Assembly: GCA_038502055.1 (NCBI GenBank) | Contig: JAXRKN010000045.1 | Coordinates: 952,501 to 1,016,500, forward strand | From: Tanytarsus gracilentus | Lineage: Eukaryota > Arthropoda > Insecta > Diptera > Chironomidae | DNA: 64,000 nucleotides | Reading direction: 5' to 3' | Part shown: positions 25,689 through 36,800 of the stretch, in pieces | How positions within the stretch are numbered: position 1 is the stretch's first letter | How the letters are laid out: every line of letters starts with the position of its first letter | Made by a program: the position numbers and the translations under genes | The notes under the pieces: model-generated | Database searches by the model: none | Told to the model about the DNA's origin: nothing | Seen by the model: only the letters and a program-made list of their open reading frames with translations

Positions 25689-28600
25689 TCAGTATGAAGA
25701 TGTTGGTGACAAAGCGATGTTTGCAAATGATGATAGAAAAGCTGGAAGGTTTTGTTGATCAGGTGAACTATTCAAGTCCAAGCCCTCCATCACAGATTGA
25801 GCTGATCCAATATCCATTCTAAGGAACATAAAAGTTATAATTATCAGTAAAAAATGTTTTTCAAAGATACTTACATCTCAGCTCTGTCCAAAATAGCATC
25901 TAACTCATTTCTCAGCTCAATTTCCCGCAAGCTATTTGATCCTTGTGAATTTTCTCCATCGTAGGTAATTTTAAAATCTCTGGGGACATAATTGTTATTT
26001 CTGTTTTCTCCATTCAAAGAGACCGTCATGTATTTTCCAAATGCGTCATATTTCGGAATCGAAATTTGTTCACTAATGTATAAGGTGATCATTTCACTCA
26101 TATCACGAAGATAATTTGATAAGGATTTTCTTGCGAATTCATGTTTTACAAATGGTGTTAAATGTCTGATTCGGTCGAGTCCAAGATTTGCTACCCATGA
26201 TATCACGATGCCGCCTAAAATCAAAATATATTTTAATGAATATTTTTAGCAATTCTGTAAACATAAAATTAAAACTTTAAAATCCCTCTTAGGCTGCCTG
26301 ACTTAAGCATTAATAAAGTTTAATCTTATTTTGCAATTAATTATAATGTCAATAATCTTTCAGTTTCTTTACTAAATCAGCACAAACAATTACGATATGA
26401 TTATTTTTAGTGGAGTTCTTGGAACTCTATCTTTAAGTAGTTAAGTATTGTAGTTGATAACTTACCTAAAACACTTTCAGAAAAGCGAAGTAAAAAAGTT
26501 CCAGGCTGACATTGGTAAAGATAATATTCGGTGTTTGCCTTGTTGATAAAGCCGGCAATCAATCCTTCACTCCAAGGCTCTTTAAGATGATCATGAGTGA
26601 GCTCTAAAGCTTTATAGAACCATGTCCAAAATGTAAAATCGACGCCAATCAAATCCTTACAAAATTGTGCACGAGTGATCTCAAAATCGGCCGATATTGG
26701 AAACTCTAATGGTTGTCGCACAAGTTTTTCACAAAGAAAATGTAAATTATTGGGTGTTAAGCCGCGTCCAGTCGATGTAGTAAATTTTAAGTTGAGAACT
26801 TCTGCTAATTGACTCCACTTGACCTTCTCAGGCTCCACAAATGGCACTCGATACAACTCAGAAAATGCATTATCCCAAATAATAGTTGCTAAAGCATCCA
26901 TTTGTTGCTTGGCATGTGAAATAACCACGACCGGAATAGACATGGCCCACACAGCAAACACCATATCACCTACGCTAATTTTTGCTTGAAAGAAAAGCGA
27001 AAACTTTTCATCAACAATCTTATCCTCTCCACTCTTATCGCCACGCTTTACTTTCTTTAGTTGCATATTTTTAAACTCAGCACACAAATGATTAGTGGCG
27101 TTATTAAATTCTAAGTTTCCAACGCAGTTAACTATTTCACCAGATTGAAACTTAATTGTTGTTTCGTTTGGTGTACTTTGAATGATTTGTGCTTGCTGCT
27201 CGGAAATAATGGAGACATTGACCATGGTGTTATACAGACCGGTATTAAGTGCATTTCCAATCAATACACGAAGCTTCGACGAAAACCTGAAAAATATATA
27301 TTTGAATGAGTGAATGATGATAATTTCAACATTTTAATTTGTTTATAAATTTAAAAAAGTAAATAAATATTGGCATACCTTTTTCCGCCATTTTTCTCTT
27401 GTATGATAATTTGTGCAGGTTGTTTTTCAACTATGAACGAGCTCACAATTAATTTTTCCAGTAGTTCAACACTTTTTTGCTGCAACTCTGGAATAATATC
27501 CGGTAAATTCTGCTCATACTGCGTTAGGTTCGTTTGACTTCGGTAGGTTAACATTGTCTTGATTTCACAAAAAGTTTTCCATAAAATTTCCGCTTTACGC
27601 TCGAACCATCCTTGAATGATATCCAATTGATTTGGGTTTGCTTGAGAGCCGAGACATTTCACTCCTGCTAATTTTTGCTCTCTTATCCATTTACAGAGAA
27701 ATTGCTCATTTATTATCTTCTGTATTTTTTCCACTTCACTTAGTGTCAGTGTAAATTTATCAATTAATCCAATTCTCATTGAGTTAATTCGATTAATGTA
27801 CACCATCAGATGATTACTAAGCTCTTGCTTTGCAGTGACAAATTGTGCACTTAACTCTGGTCTTTGCATTTCATTTTCCTCAAAGAAGGTTTTACGTTTT
27901 GCGAAGTGATCTAAAAACAGGCAAAAATTTTCGTATTCTCGTTTTAAATTACGATTTTCTTTTTCGTTATCGAGCACTTGATCTCTCAGTTTTATCAATG
28001 CCTGTGTAATGTCCATTGCACCATTATCACTCCGAACAGTCATGGTGAAACTGATTTGTTCTGTTGGGTTTGCGAGGAGTTTTTTCTCAAACTCCATACA
28101 GCTACAGAGGTGTTTGTAGAGTTGTGTTGGATCACTTTCGTAGATTTGACGGAGTTTATTTGCAGAGTCGAGGAGACGAAATTTTACAGTAAAATTATCG
28201 AGGGGCATCGTTTCTGCTGTATTTTTGATTTGTTCAATTAGTTGAGTGAAAAAATTCTGTGCTAAGTCACGACGACTGTAAGATTGTGTGTTGTTTCTAG
28301 AGATATTCGGGAGAATTGTAAAAGATTAGATTTTCATAGCAACTGTTTATAAAAATTAGATAACGAATAACGCTTGTGAGATAATTTTGTTGCCAAATTA
28401 TTTAGTTAGAATTTAAATAGTATTCAAATTTTAGTAAGGAAAAAAAGTTTAAAAATTCTACGAAAAAATTTAAAAAAAGATTGTAAATTTCTCATTTTGA
28501 CTTTTTGCATTGCTATCGAAGAAAAGCGCGACTCGCTTGAAAATAATTTTTCATATCTTTAAAAATATTCAAGGCCATTAAATATATATACATGTATTTT

Positions 28601-28841
28601 TTTGCTCGGTCATATCTCCAGTAGTGCCATAAACCTTTCAATTAATTTAGTTTTTTAAGACGCCGGTTTCTTAGAAATATTTTTTCGACCTATTTTTAGG
28701 TCTGTAAACTTACATTAACTGTGCTTCCAACCATCGGCAGAGATACTGCCGAATTTCCAATGGGAAACTACTCCCATAAATATTTTGGAGCTTCTCAAAA
28801 GCCTGCGGCGGCAATTGAACCAATTGGTTCCACAATGACAT
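25689..28841 (-). CDS. Stat: STAT transcription factor, complete
   Basis: Latent cytoplasmic transcription factor of the JAK/STAT pathway. After tyrosine phosphorylation it dimerises through SH2 domains and enters the nucleus. Five exons: 28841-28714, 28275-27379, 27286-26466, 26214-25875, 25818-25689; phases agree and give 771 aa. The start is typical of STAT N-domains (MSLWNQLVQLPPQAFEKL, then YGSSFPLEIRQYL). Then come the coiled-coil domain, the DNA-binding domain in exon 3, and an SH2 domain with GTFLLRFSESVLGG (phosphotyrosine-binding Arg about 609). The likely activating tyrosine is about Y691 in NNNYVPRD. The C-terminal tail after it is short (about 80 aa) and ends LSPTSSY. The first intron (28276-28713) is the longest. 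It corresponds to fly Stat92E; paralogue status cannot be judged. Confidence 0.96.
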
Positions 28842-31126
28842 TGTCAATAATAAAATTCTGTCGTCTTTTATGACTTCCGATCAAATTTAGCAGAGCAAAA
28901 AAATAAAATAGACTGCCTTTAATGAAATTCCTTTGTTGAATGTATTTTCTCTCGCGAAATGATTTGTAGAAAAAAATGTAAAATTCTCTTCGAGAGAAAT
29001 ATATGTTGAATGAATTTTGCAAGGTGTGTGGACTGTAAAAAATGAAATCTAAAATTTTGCTTTGCTCAATTTAAAAAAGTAATTTGAAAAGGTTTTTAAG
29101 ATTTAAAAAATTTGATTAACAGAGCTCATATGAGATCATTGAATATAAATTGATAAAATTTTGTGGGGGAGAATAAGAAACAAAGCATTTTCATTTTTGA
29201 GAGAATTCGCGTACAAATAAACTTCGTTAACTTATGATGATGATATTCTCAAAATAAATGAGTATTGACGTATGTATGTAGATAAGATATTTGACACTGC
29301 CAACACATTCAAAAGCGGTTGAGAGAAAAAATTCTCTGTTTTGCTTTTCTTTATAATTTTTTTCTCTCGCGCGAAACATTGTAAACATTTAACGGCTTGT
29401 CTCGTTGTTTTCTTACAAATTAGTATATTGATGAGGTTATCAGCTGCGAACTACGCAAACATATCTTTTCAATCAAATGGTTTTTCATTTTACGAATTTA
29501 AAAACTAGTTATTTAAGAACATTGATTTTACAGTAAAATATCATTTAAAGTCTTAAATTATAAGTTATTGTCTAAAAATAAATCAGTTACTTGTGAATTC
29601 TCAATAAATTTTTTTTGAAAAAACTAACTGATTTCCCACAAAAAATTTTAGATAAATTTAATAAATTTTAGTAAATTTTTGAGTAAATTTTTATTTTTTG
29701 TAGATTTTTGGAAATTTGATGTAAAATTTATTATTTTATGTAAAATTTTATGTAAAATTTAATAAATTTTTGTAAAATTTATGTAAAATTTGTATTTTAT
29801 GTAAAATTTTTATGTGAAATTATATTTTAGTAAATTATAGTAAAATTGGTAAAAATTTTTTAAAAAATTTTATAATTTTTTTAATAATTCTTATGTATTT
29901 TTCGTAATTTTTTATAATTTTTATGTAAATTTTAGTAAATTTCATTTTCATTTTGTGGAAATTAATTTAATTAGTTTTTTGCTAATCAGGTCTGGGCTTG
30001 GTTGTTTTTTGCTCTGTAATGAAGGGGAATATTTATTAGAAACTTAAACTTATTTTTTGCTTCCCGTCGTTGTAGGTTCGACCGTGCTCTGGAGGAGAAA
30101 TGTTGTTATACTGCGCGCGTAAACTTCGCCAAGCTTTTTTAATTTATTTGCTAAATGGAGAAGTTATATAAGAAAAAACTTTCTCTCCATTTTAAAATAT
30201 TTATTAGGGGTTTTTGGATAGATTTTTATATTTTTATTTTTTAAATTTTTTTCTATATTATTTAATAAAAAAGTTTTCTTAAAATATTTTAGAAATTAAC
30301 TGCTATTTAATTAATTATAGGATTAAAAATGTTCTCGCCAGTTAGAAATTTGAAGCTTTTTTTTTGTGACTTATTTTGAAATAATAATGGAAAATCTAGA
30401 AGATATTGACATTAATAATTCTGAATTTTTTTAATAATATTTTTTGGGTGATATTAGAAAAAAAAAGAAAGAAAGAAGTCTCATTATAAGAAGTAAAATA
30501 TTTTGGATTATGATTTAAGATAAAATTTTTGGAAGTTTTAAATTATAAAAATTGTAATTGGTATACAGAAAATTTTCTTGAATGAATTGATTTGGTTTTA
30601 GGTAAAATGGTTTGAATATTTTTTATGTAAAATTTTAGTAAATTTGATGTAAATTGATTATATTTTGATAAAAATATAAAATTTCGTAAAATTTTATAAA
30701 ATTGAATAAAAAAAGTGAGAAAAAAATGTAAAAATTGAATAAAATATTTTATAAATTTTGTAAATTTGATAAATTTTATGTAAATTATTTTATAAATTAT
30801 TTTATTAAATTTTGTAATTTTATAAATTTTTAAAATAAATTTTGGAATTTTAATAAAATTAGGAGTTAAAAGTTAAAAAAATAATAAAATTAAAATAAAA
30901 AAAAAAAAAAAAAAAAAAAAATAAATGTAAAATATATTATAATAAAGTATAGAAAGAAATAAAAATAAATAAAATAAAATGAAATAAAAAAAAAGAATAA
31001 AATAATATGAAAGAAAATATAAAATATTATATAAATTAAAATGAAAATAATAAAATATTTATTTTGAAATTGATAAATTAAATTAATAAAATATTTATAT
31101 AAATTTTCGAAATTAGTAAATTTTAT
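28842..31126. other. Extremely AT-rich low-complexity region
   Basis: The 5' flank of STAT (about 28842-29600), then low-complexity sequence built from variants of TTTATGTAAAATTT and AAATAAAAT, including a pure A run near 30897-30920. An island of ordinary composition lies around 29985-30160. No exon is visible. Compositional drift of this kind is satellite-like and hard to align or assemble. Confidence 0.7.
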
Positions 31127-31420
31127 GTTAAATTATTTGACATAAAATATTTTATATAAATTTTACGTCAAATTTGATGTAAATTTTATGTTAAATTATT
31201 TGACGTAAAATATTTTATATAAATTTTACGTTAAATTTGATGTAAATTTTATGTTAAAATATTTGACATAAAATATTTTATATTAATTTTATGTCAAATT
31301 TGATGTAAATTTTATGTTAAAATATTTGACATAAAATATTTTATATTAATTTTATGTCAAATTTGATGTAAATTTTATGTTAAATTATTTGACGTAAAAT
31401 ATTTTATGTAAAATTTATGT
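31127..31420. repeat. 63-bp satellite, about 4.7 copies
   Basis: Units begin at 31127, 31190, 31253, 31316 and 31379, each exactly 63 bp, with a partial last unit. Each contains GTTAAATTATTTGAC, then ATAAAATATTTTAT, then TCAAATTTGATGTAAATTTT. The centre is close to palindromic, so strands can fold. Copies alternate between two subtypes (ACG or ATG; TTATATAAA or TTATATTAA), suggesting higher-order copying. The array ends about 310 bp upstream of the metalloproteinase start codon. Confidence 0.92.
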
Positions 31421-31730
31421 AAATTTTACATTTTTTTAATTTAAAAAGTATATGAATTTTACGTAAAAAAAATTTTTATACAGATTTTACGTAAAATTGA
31501 CATAAATTTGATAAGTTTTTGTTTTGTGGGTTAATAATTTTAAATCATACGTTAAATTTTGAAGTGTTGAAAGTGCGATGACAAAATACATTTTCGTAAA
31601 TTTTTATCAATTTTCTTATCATTTTTTCTATATTAAAGTCAATAGGCGTGTGTTTTAAGTAAAAGATATCGTAATTTTTCAGTTAGTATTTTTTAAGTTG
31701 GCATTTGGTAAAGACTTTAATCAAAAAAAT

Positions 31731-33532
31731 ATGAAAATTTTATTAAATTTAATTTTAGTTTTAGTTAGCATAAATTCTATGATTAAAAGTCACTCGATAA
31801 CACAAACTGAGTATGAAAATAGTGTAAATTATTTAAAGACGTTTGGATATCTTCATAAAAATGACAAATCTCAAAATAAATCAAGTGATAATAAAATTAG
31901 TCATGTAGAATTCAATAAAGCTCTAAAAGAATTTCAAGTAAAAAAGTTTTTTTATGCAATTTATCAATATACAAAAATTCATTTATAAAATTAGAAACAT
32001 GGAAACATTGCGATAACGGGGAAAATTGATAAAAGCACGCTGACTCTCATGAAAACACCTCGATGCGGAGTGTCTGATAATTTCCCAAGAGCTCAGAAAA
32101 ATCGGCATAAAAGATATGTGCTGTCAAATACGAAATGGCATAAACACCACATAACTTGGAGGTAATTTAAAAAATTTGAACTCTAACACGTTTGATTTAT
32201 ATTTTTAAATTGACCTCTATTAGTTTTAATCACAAGAACGGACGTTACTATTATGAGTCATCAAAAATTCGTCGAACAATTTCTGAGGCATTGCAAATAT
32301 GGCAAAAGCACAGCTCATTAGTTTTTGAGGAAATTTCATCAGTCAATGAAGCAGACATTCGTATTTCCTTCGAGCCTGAAGACCACACCGAAATTGATCC
32401 GTATAAATTTAAAGATCTAACATTGGCTCATGCATTCACGCCGGGGAGTGGCATTGGAGGTGACGTTCATTTTCGTGATGATATAAATTGGGACTTTAAT
32501 GTGCTTTTTGATGAGGAGCCGAGCAATGGAAAAGTCAGTTTTTTCGCTGTGGCACTGCATGAGCTTGGCCATAGTTTGGGTCTCGGTCATACTGACGATC
32601 CTTCCGCTGTAATGTACCATTTCTATTCAGAAAACACCGCGACTCTCTCGGCTGATGATGTTCGAGGAATTCAACATATTTACGGTGCGCCCTATAAGCC
32701 TCAAATTCATTCAAGCGGTGAAAGCACAAAAGTGGAGGTGGACTTTACAATGCTCGATAAATGCAATATGAGCTATGATGCAATCTCCACAATCCGCGGT
32801 GAATTGTTTATTTTCCATGGCAAATTCATGTGGCGACCCGACACCGACGATGCCGGAGATAAAGCTAACGAAATGAAATACATCAGACAAATGTGGAACG
32901 AACTTCCGGAAAATCTCGAACGTGTCGATGCGGTTTTCGAGAACTCTAATGGCAAAATTTTGTTCTTTATTAAGGATGAAATTTTCATTTTTGAAGCAAC
33001 GAAGTTAATTGAAAAGTGGCGACTTTATCATATTGGAATGGATTGGAATGTTAAGAAAATTGATGCTGTTTTTCGATGGTCAGTTAAAAACAGAATTTAC
33101 ATATTAAGTGGAAGAAATTACTGGAGATTTGATGAGAAAAATAATCAAGTTGAGAAAAATTATCCAAAATTAATTTCGAGTGCATTCCGGGATGTTTATG
33201 ACATTGATTCTGCATTTACCTATGAAAATCAACTTTATTTCTTTAAAAACGAATTTTACTACGAATTCGACGATTCTCAAATGCGAATGAAAAGAATGAA
33301 ACCGTTACTCTCGGCTGAAAAATTCATGCAATGTCCAATGCCAAAGTTTATAACTTTCAAAACAAAATTGTCAGATGATGTTCAAGATTTTATTGTAATG
33401 GATGAAGAGATTGAAGACGATTATGAACATTTTGAAAAATCTGACTTGATAGATTTTAACAAAAGTATTAAAATTGAATTAAGAATAATGTTGATGTCAT
33501 TGTTATTGTTAAGTACTTTAGCAATTAAATAA
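31731..33532 (+). CDS. Mmp: Matrix metalloproteinase with hemopexin domain
   Basis: Secreted zinc endopeptidase that cleaves extracellular matrix. Exons 31731-31937, 31995-32161 and 32224-33532 give 560 aa; phases agree. ATG at 31731 opens a signal peptide (MKILLNLILVLVSINS). The prodomain carries the cysteine switch PRCGVSD (C93) and a furin site RHKR (106-109) that releases YVLSN. The catalytic domain has HELGHSLGLGH (zinc ligands H237, H241, H247; E238 catalytic) and the Met-turn at M255. The hemopexin-like domain spans about 300-500, bounded by Cys in DKCNMS and MQCPMP. The C-terminus is acidic, then a hydrophobic tail (LMSLLLLSTLAIK), as in GPI-anchored MMPs. An upstream in-frame TTG is not needed. 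A poly(A) signal AATAAA lies near 33722. Which insect MMP subgroup is uncertain. Confidence 0.95.
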
Positions 33533-33821
33533 AAAATTGTTTGGTCCTTAGAACGATCATTTTATGATCAAAGATTACATAATTTTATTAAAAGTTTTTC
33601 TCATTTATAATTCGTTTTAAAAAAATTCAATTATTATTCGGAGTTTTCCAAAAGCGGTTAATACAAAGAGATTAAATTTTAAAATTTAAGAAAAAAATCA
33701 CCAATCAAGTGTAAAATTTTGAATAAATATAATATAGAGGAAAATTATTTTTTTTAAATTATACGAACGGTTAGTTTTTTATTCAAGAGCCCGTTTTAAC
33801 AAGAAAATGTAAATGTCCAAA

Positions 33822-36800
33822 TTAAACGAAAAACATAGGAGCATTATTAACGATTGCCGGTCGAATAACTCGCATTTGATTTTCACGTTTCAAATTGCTT
33901 AAATTTATTCTATCACCGGCGAAATAATTCTTTCCTCGTGCAGCAACCAAATGAGCTGAAAATGTTTAATTATTTTTATATTAAATATTTTGGTTCAGAT
34001 GATAATATAAAATTACCATAGTATGTTGGAGCTGGATAGGAAACACTTCGATTGCAGCGAGTGAAGAGGTGACACAAGTCTGTATAATGAGGATACATTA
34101 AAACATTTAAAACTTTTTCTTTTTTATCTCAATTACCATAAGTGATTGCCTGAAGATCATCTGGGGAAATTTTCGATTCGTTGACCAAAACGCAGTACTT
34201 TGAAGGCTTGGTGACTCCCTAGAAGAAATATTATTGAACATTAAACTTAAAAAATAAGCAATTAACTCACTTGAATTGCAGCATGAGACGCCATGAAGAA
34301 TTGATATTGGAATGGATGGACAATATTCTTGTCAACAACAGTTCCAGGCACAATGTTTTGGAATTTTGGTCCATCAGTAAACTCCTTTTGTGTTGGAAAG
34401 AAGCGAGTGTGATGACGTTTCTGAACGACAATGAATGTAATTTTTGGATGAGGGTGCTTAATTCCATAAATCGTATGAACGGCCTTATTAATGGCAGTCA
34501 TTTCTACAGCAAGAACTTCATTGAATTGACCATCACTAACGCCATCGCGATAATAGAGAATTTTTCCTGGCAAGCACTTGTTCTTTGCAAAGTAGAAATG
34601 TAAATGCCCAATGAGAATTTCAGCCAAATCTTCAATCATTTCCTTCTTAGGATCTTGCAAGCGCCAGCCGCAACAATATCTGAAGCCGACATCGTCATAA
34701 GATGAAGCAACACCGACAACAGAAGGAATAGCACGCTGATCTGGCGAAGGGTGTGTGACATCAGCGCCAACGAACATTACACCCGATGCTTTTTGATTGA
34801 AATTCTTGTAAGATAATTCTTCAATCTCATGATTTTTTCCATTCAACTTGGCATTGACTTTCAGCAAAATATTTTTAATCGTCATCATCGGATTTCCTTT
34901 TCCCATTCTAAAAATTGTGTTTGCCCTAATGCATTGAGTTAGGATTCCAACTTTTAACTCAGCAGCTTGTTTAACGCGACCATAACAGTCATTTTTATCG
35001 ACAACAATTACCACAACTAAGCGATATCCATTATTCAAACAAGTCTCTAGTTCTCTCTCAATGTCCTGTTGGAATGTTCGATCTACCCTCAACATTCGGA
35101 TTTCCTGAGCAAAAAATAATATTTTATCTCTCTCTTATTCTAATTATTCCTAATTATCCTAATTATTTCTAATTATTCCTAATTATTCTAATTATCCTAA
35201 TTATTCCTAATTATTTTTTTAATTTTTTTAATTTTTTTTTTTGATAATTAGATAATTAGAAATAATTAGGATAATTGTTAATTGTTGCGGGACCTTTTTT
35301 ATTGCTATTTTTTTCTTCTTCCGCGTACCTGATAAAAATAGCCATTTGGGATGGGTGGGTGGGTATACGCTGTCGCATAAGTGAGATGTGTGTGAAACTT
35401 TTATTTCATCAAAAGTATAGAAAATCACAAGATTAAATAAATATTTTTATTCTAAAATGTCGATAAGAGTTGCACAAATTAGATTTCATTCGAGTTGATT
35501 CATTTACAGCTGTCAATCGCTGATAACACAACCACCAAAGATCCGAAGAGATGAAAAGACAAAGGCGACTTTGATGAAAATATTAAATTTTTTCCATTTT
35601 TAATTTTCACTTTTGTTTACTATTGACACTTTTCGCTTCGAAAAAAAAAGTAAAAATGCGAAAAGTTAAACCCCCCTCCCTTTCAAAATTTCAATGGCGG
35701 TTACGTTAACCGCAACAATTTCATTCGAGCGGTGAAAAAAAATGATAATTAGAAATAATTAGAAATAATTAGGATAATTAGGATAATTAGAAATAATTAG
35801 AAATAATACAAAACTCACCTGAGCAACAATGTCTTTCAAATAAACATTTTGATCCTTTGCCGCATTCATAAAATTTTTCTTGAAATCCATCAAATTTTGC
35901 TGAGACGTACGATCATCGCAGTTTACGATGCACCATTTGATTTGGTCATTTTGCCGTTCGTTTGGCAAAGGTTTTGCGGGATCTATGAAATTTTTCCCAT
36001 TCCATGCTCCACCTATCGGAGTCACTAGCCCGTTCGAATACTTTAACTTTGGAGGTTCGATAACGCGCCCTTCAATTTTCTGGAAATTCTTGTCGACATT
36101 AATGCCAAAGCCAGTGACAACGGGATCAGTTTGATAGTTTATTTGACTTAAAAGACTTCGAATCTTAGCTTTTCTGTCAATGGTTGAGGTCGCCGAAAAT
36201 TTAATAATTGCAGCTGTCGCTTGTGGAGAGCATTTTTTGTTGGTGGCTTGACCCGCTGGAATTTCACAAAATTCCAGTGGAAGATACACGGTTCTGACTT
36301 TACTACCAACCCACAAGTAAGGCATATTAGGAAATTGTAAACGAATACCCTTTTTCTGTTGATAATATTGAGCCACAGTCATTTGACGTCCACTATCATC
36401 TGTAAATGTCGCATTCTTAGGATCAATGAGTTCATTGAAGCCATAAGTTTTAAACTCGTTCTGTAAGCGATAGCCAATGGTCAACATTTTCAAATGCTCA
36501 CTAAGAAGATTTTGCTGACGAAAGTCAAGTGAAGCAGGCAATCGATTATCACGAGTAAGGTTTTCTTTCACAAAATGAAGCAATGGCATGGCTGATGGAA
36601 AGGCTTTATGCAAGATATCAACATTCAGAAAAATGCCCGACCGACCCATAATTGCTGATTGAAATCTTTAAAAAAGAAATTAAAAGTATTGAAATGTGTT
36701 TAATCAATAAATACTCACAGTCCATACCACAGCTCCATACCATCACCAAGATCTTTAATTTCTCTTGGTGCGAAATATAATCCTCTTGCCACTTGAATTG

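Noticed and set aside
34017..34218. Apparent loss of the AGO2 catalytic histidine (KYC where some Argonautes read HYH)
   Set aside because: The slicer His is the one in YYAHLVA, formed across the 34017/33955 exon junction, and it is present (H1068).
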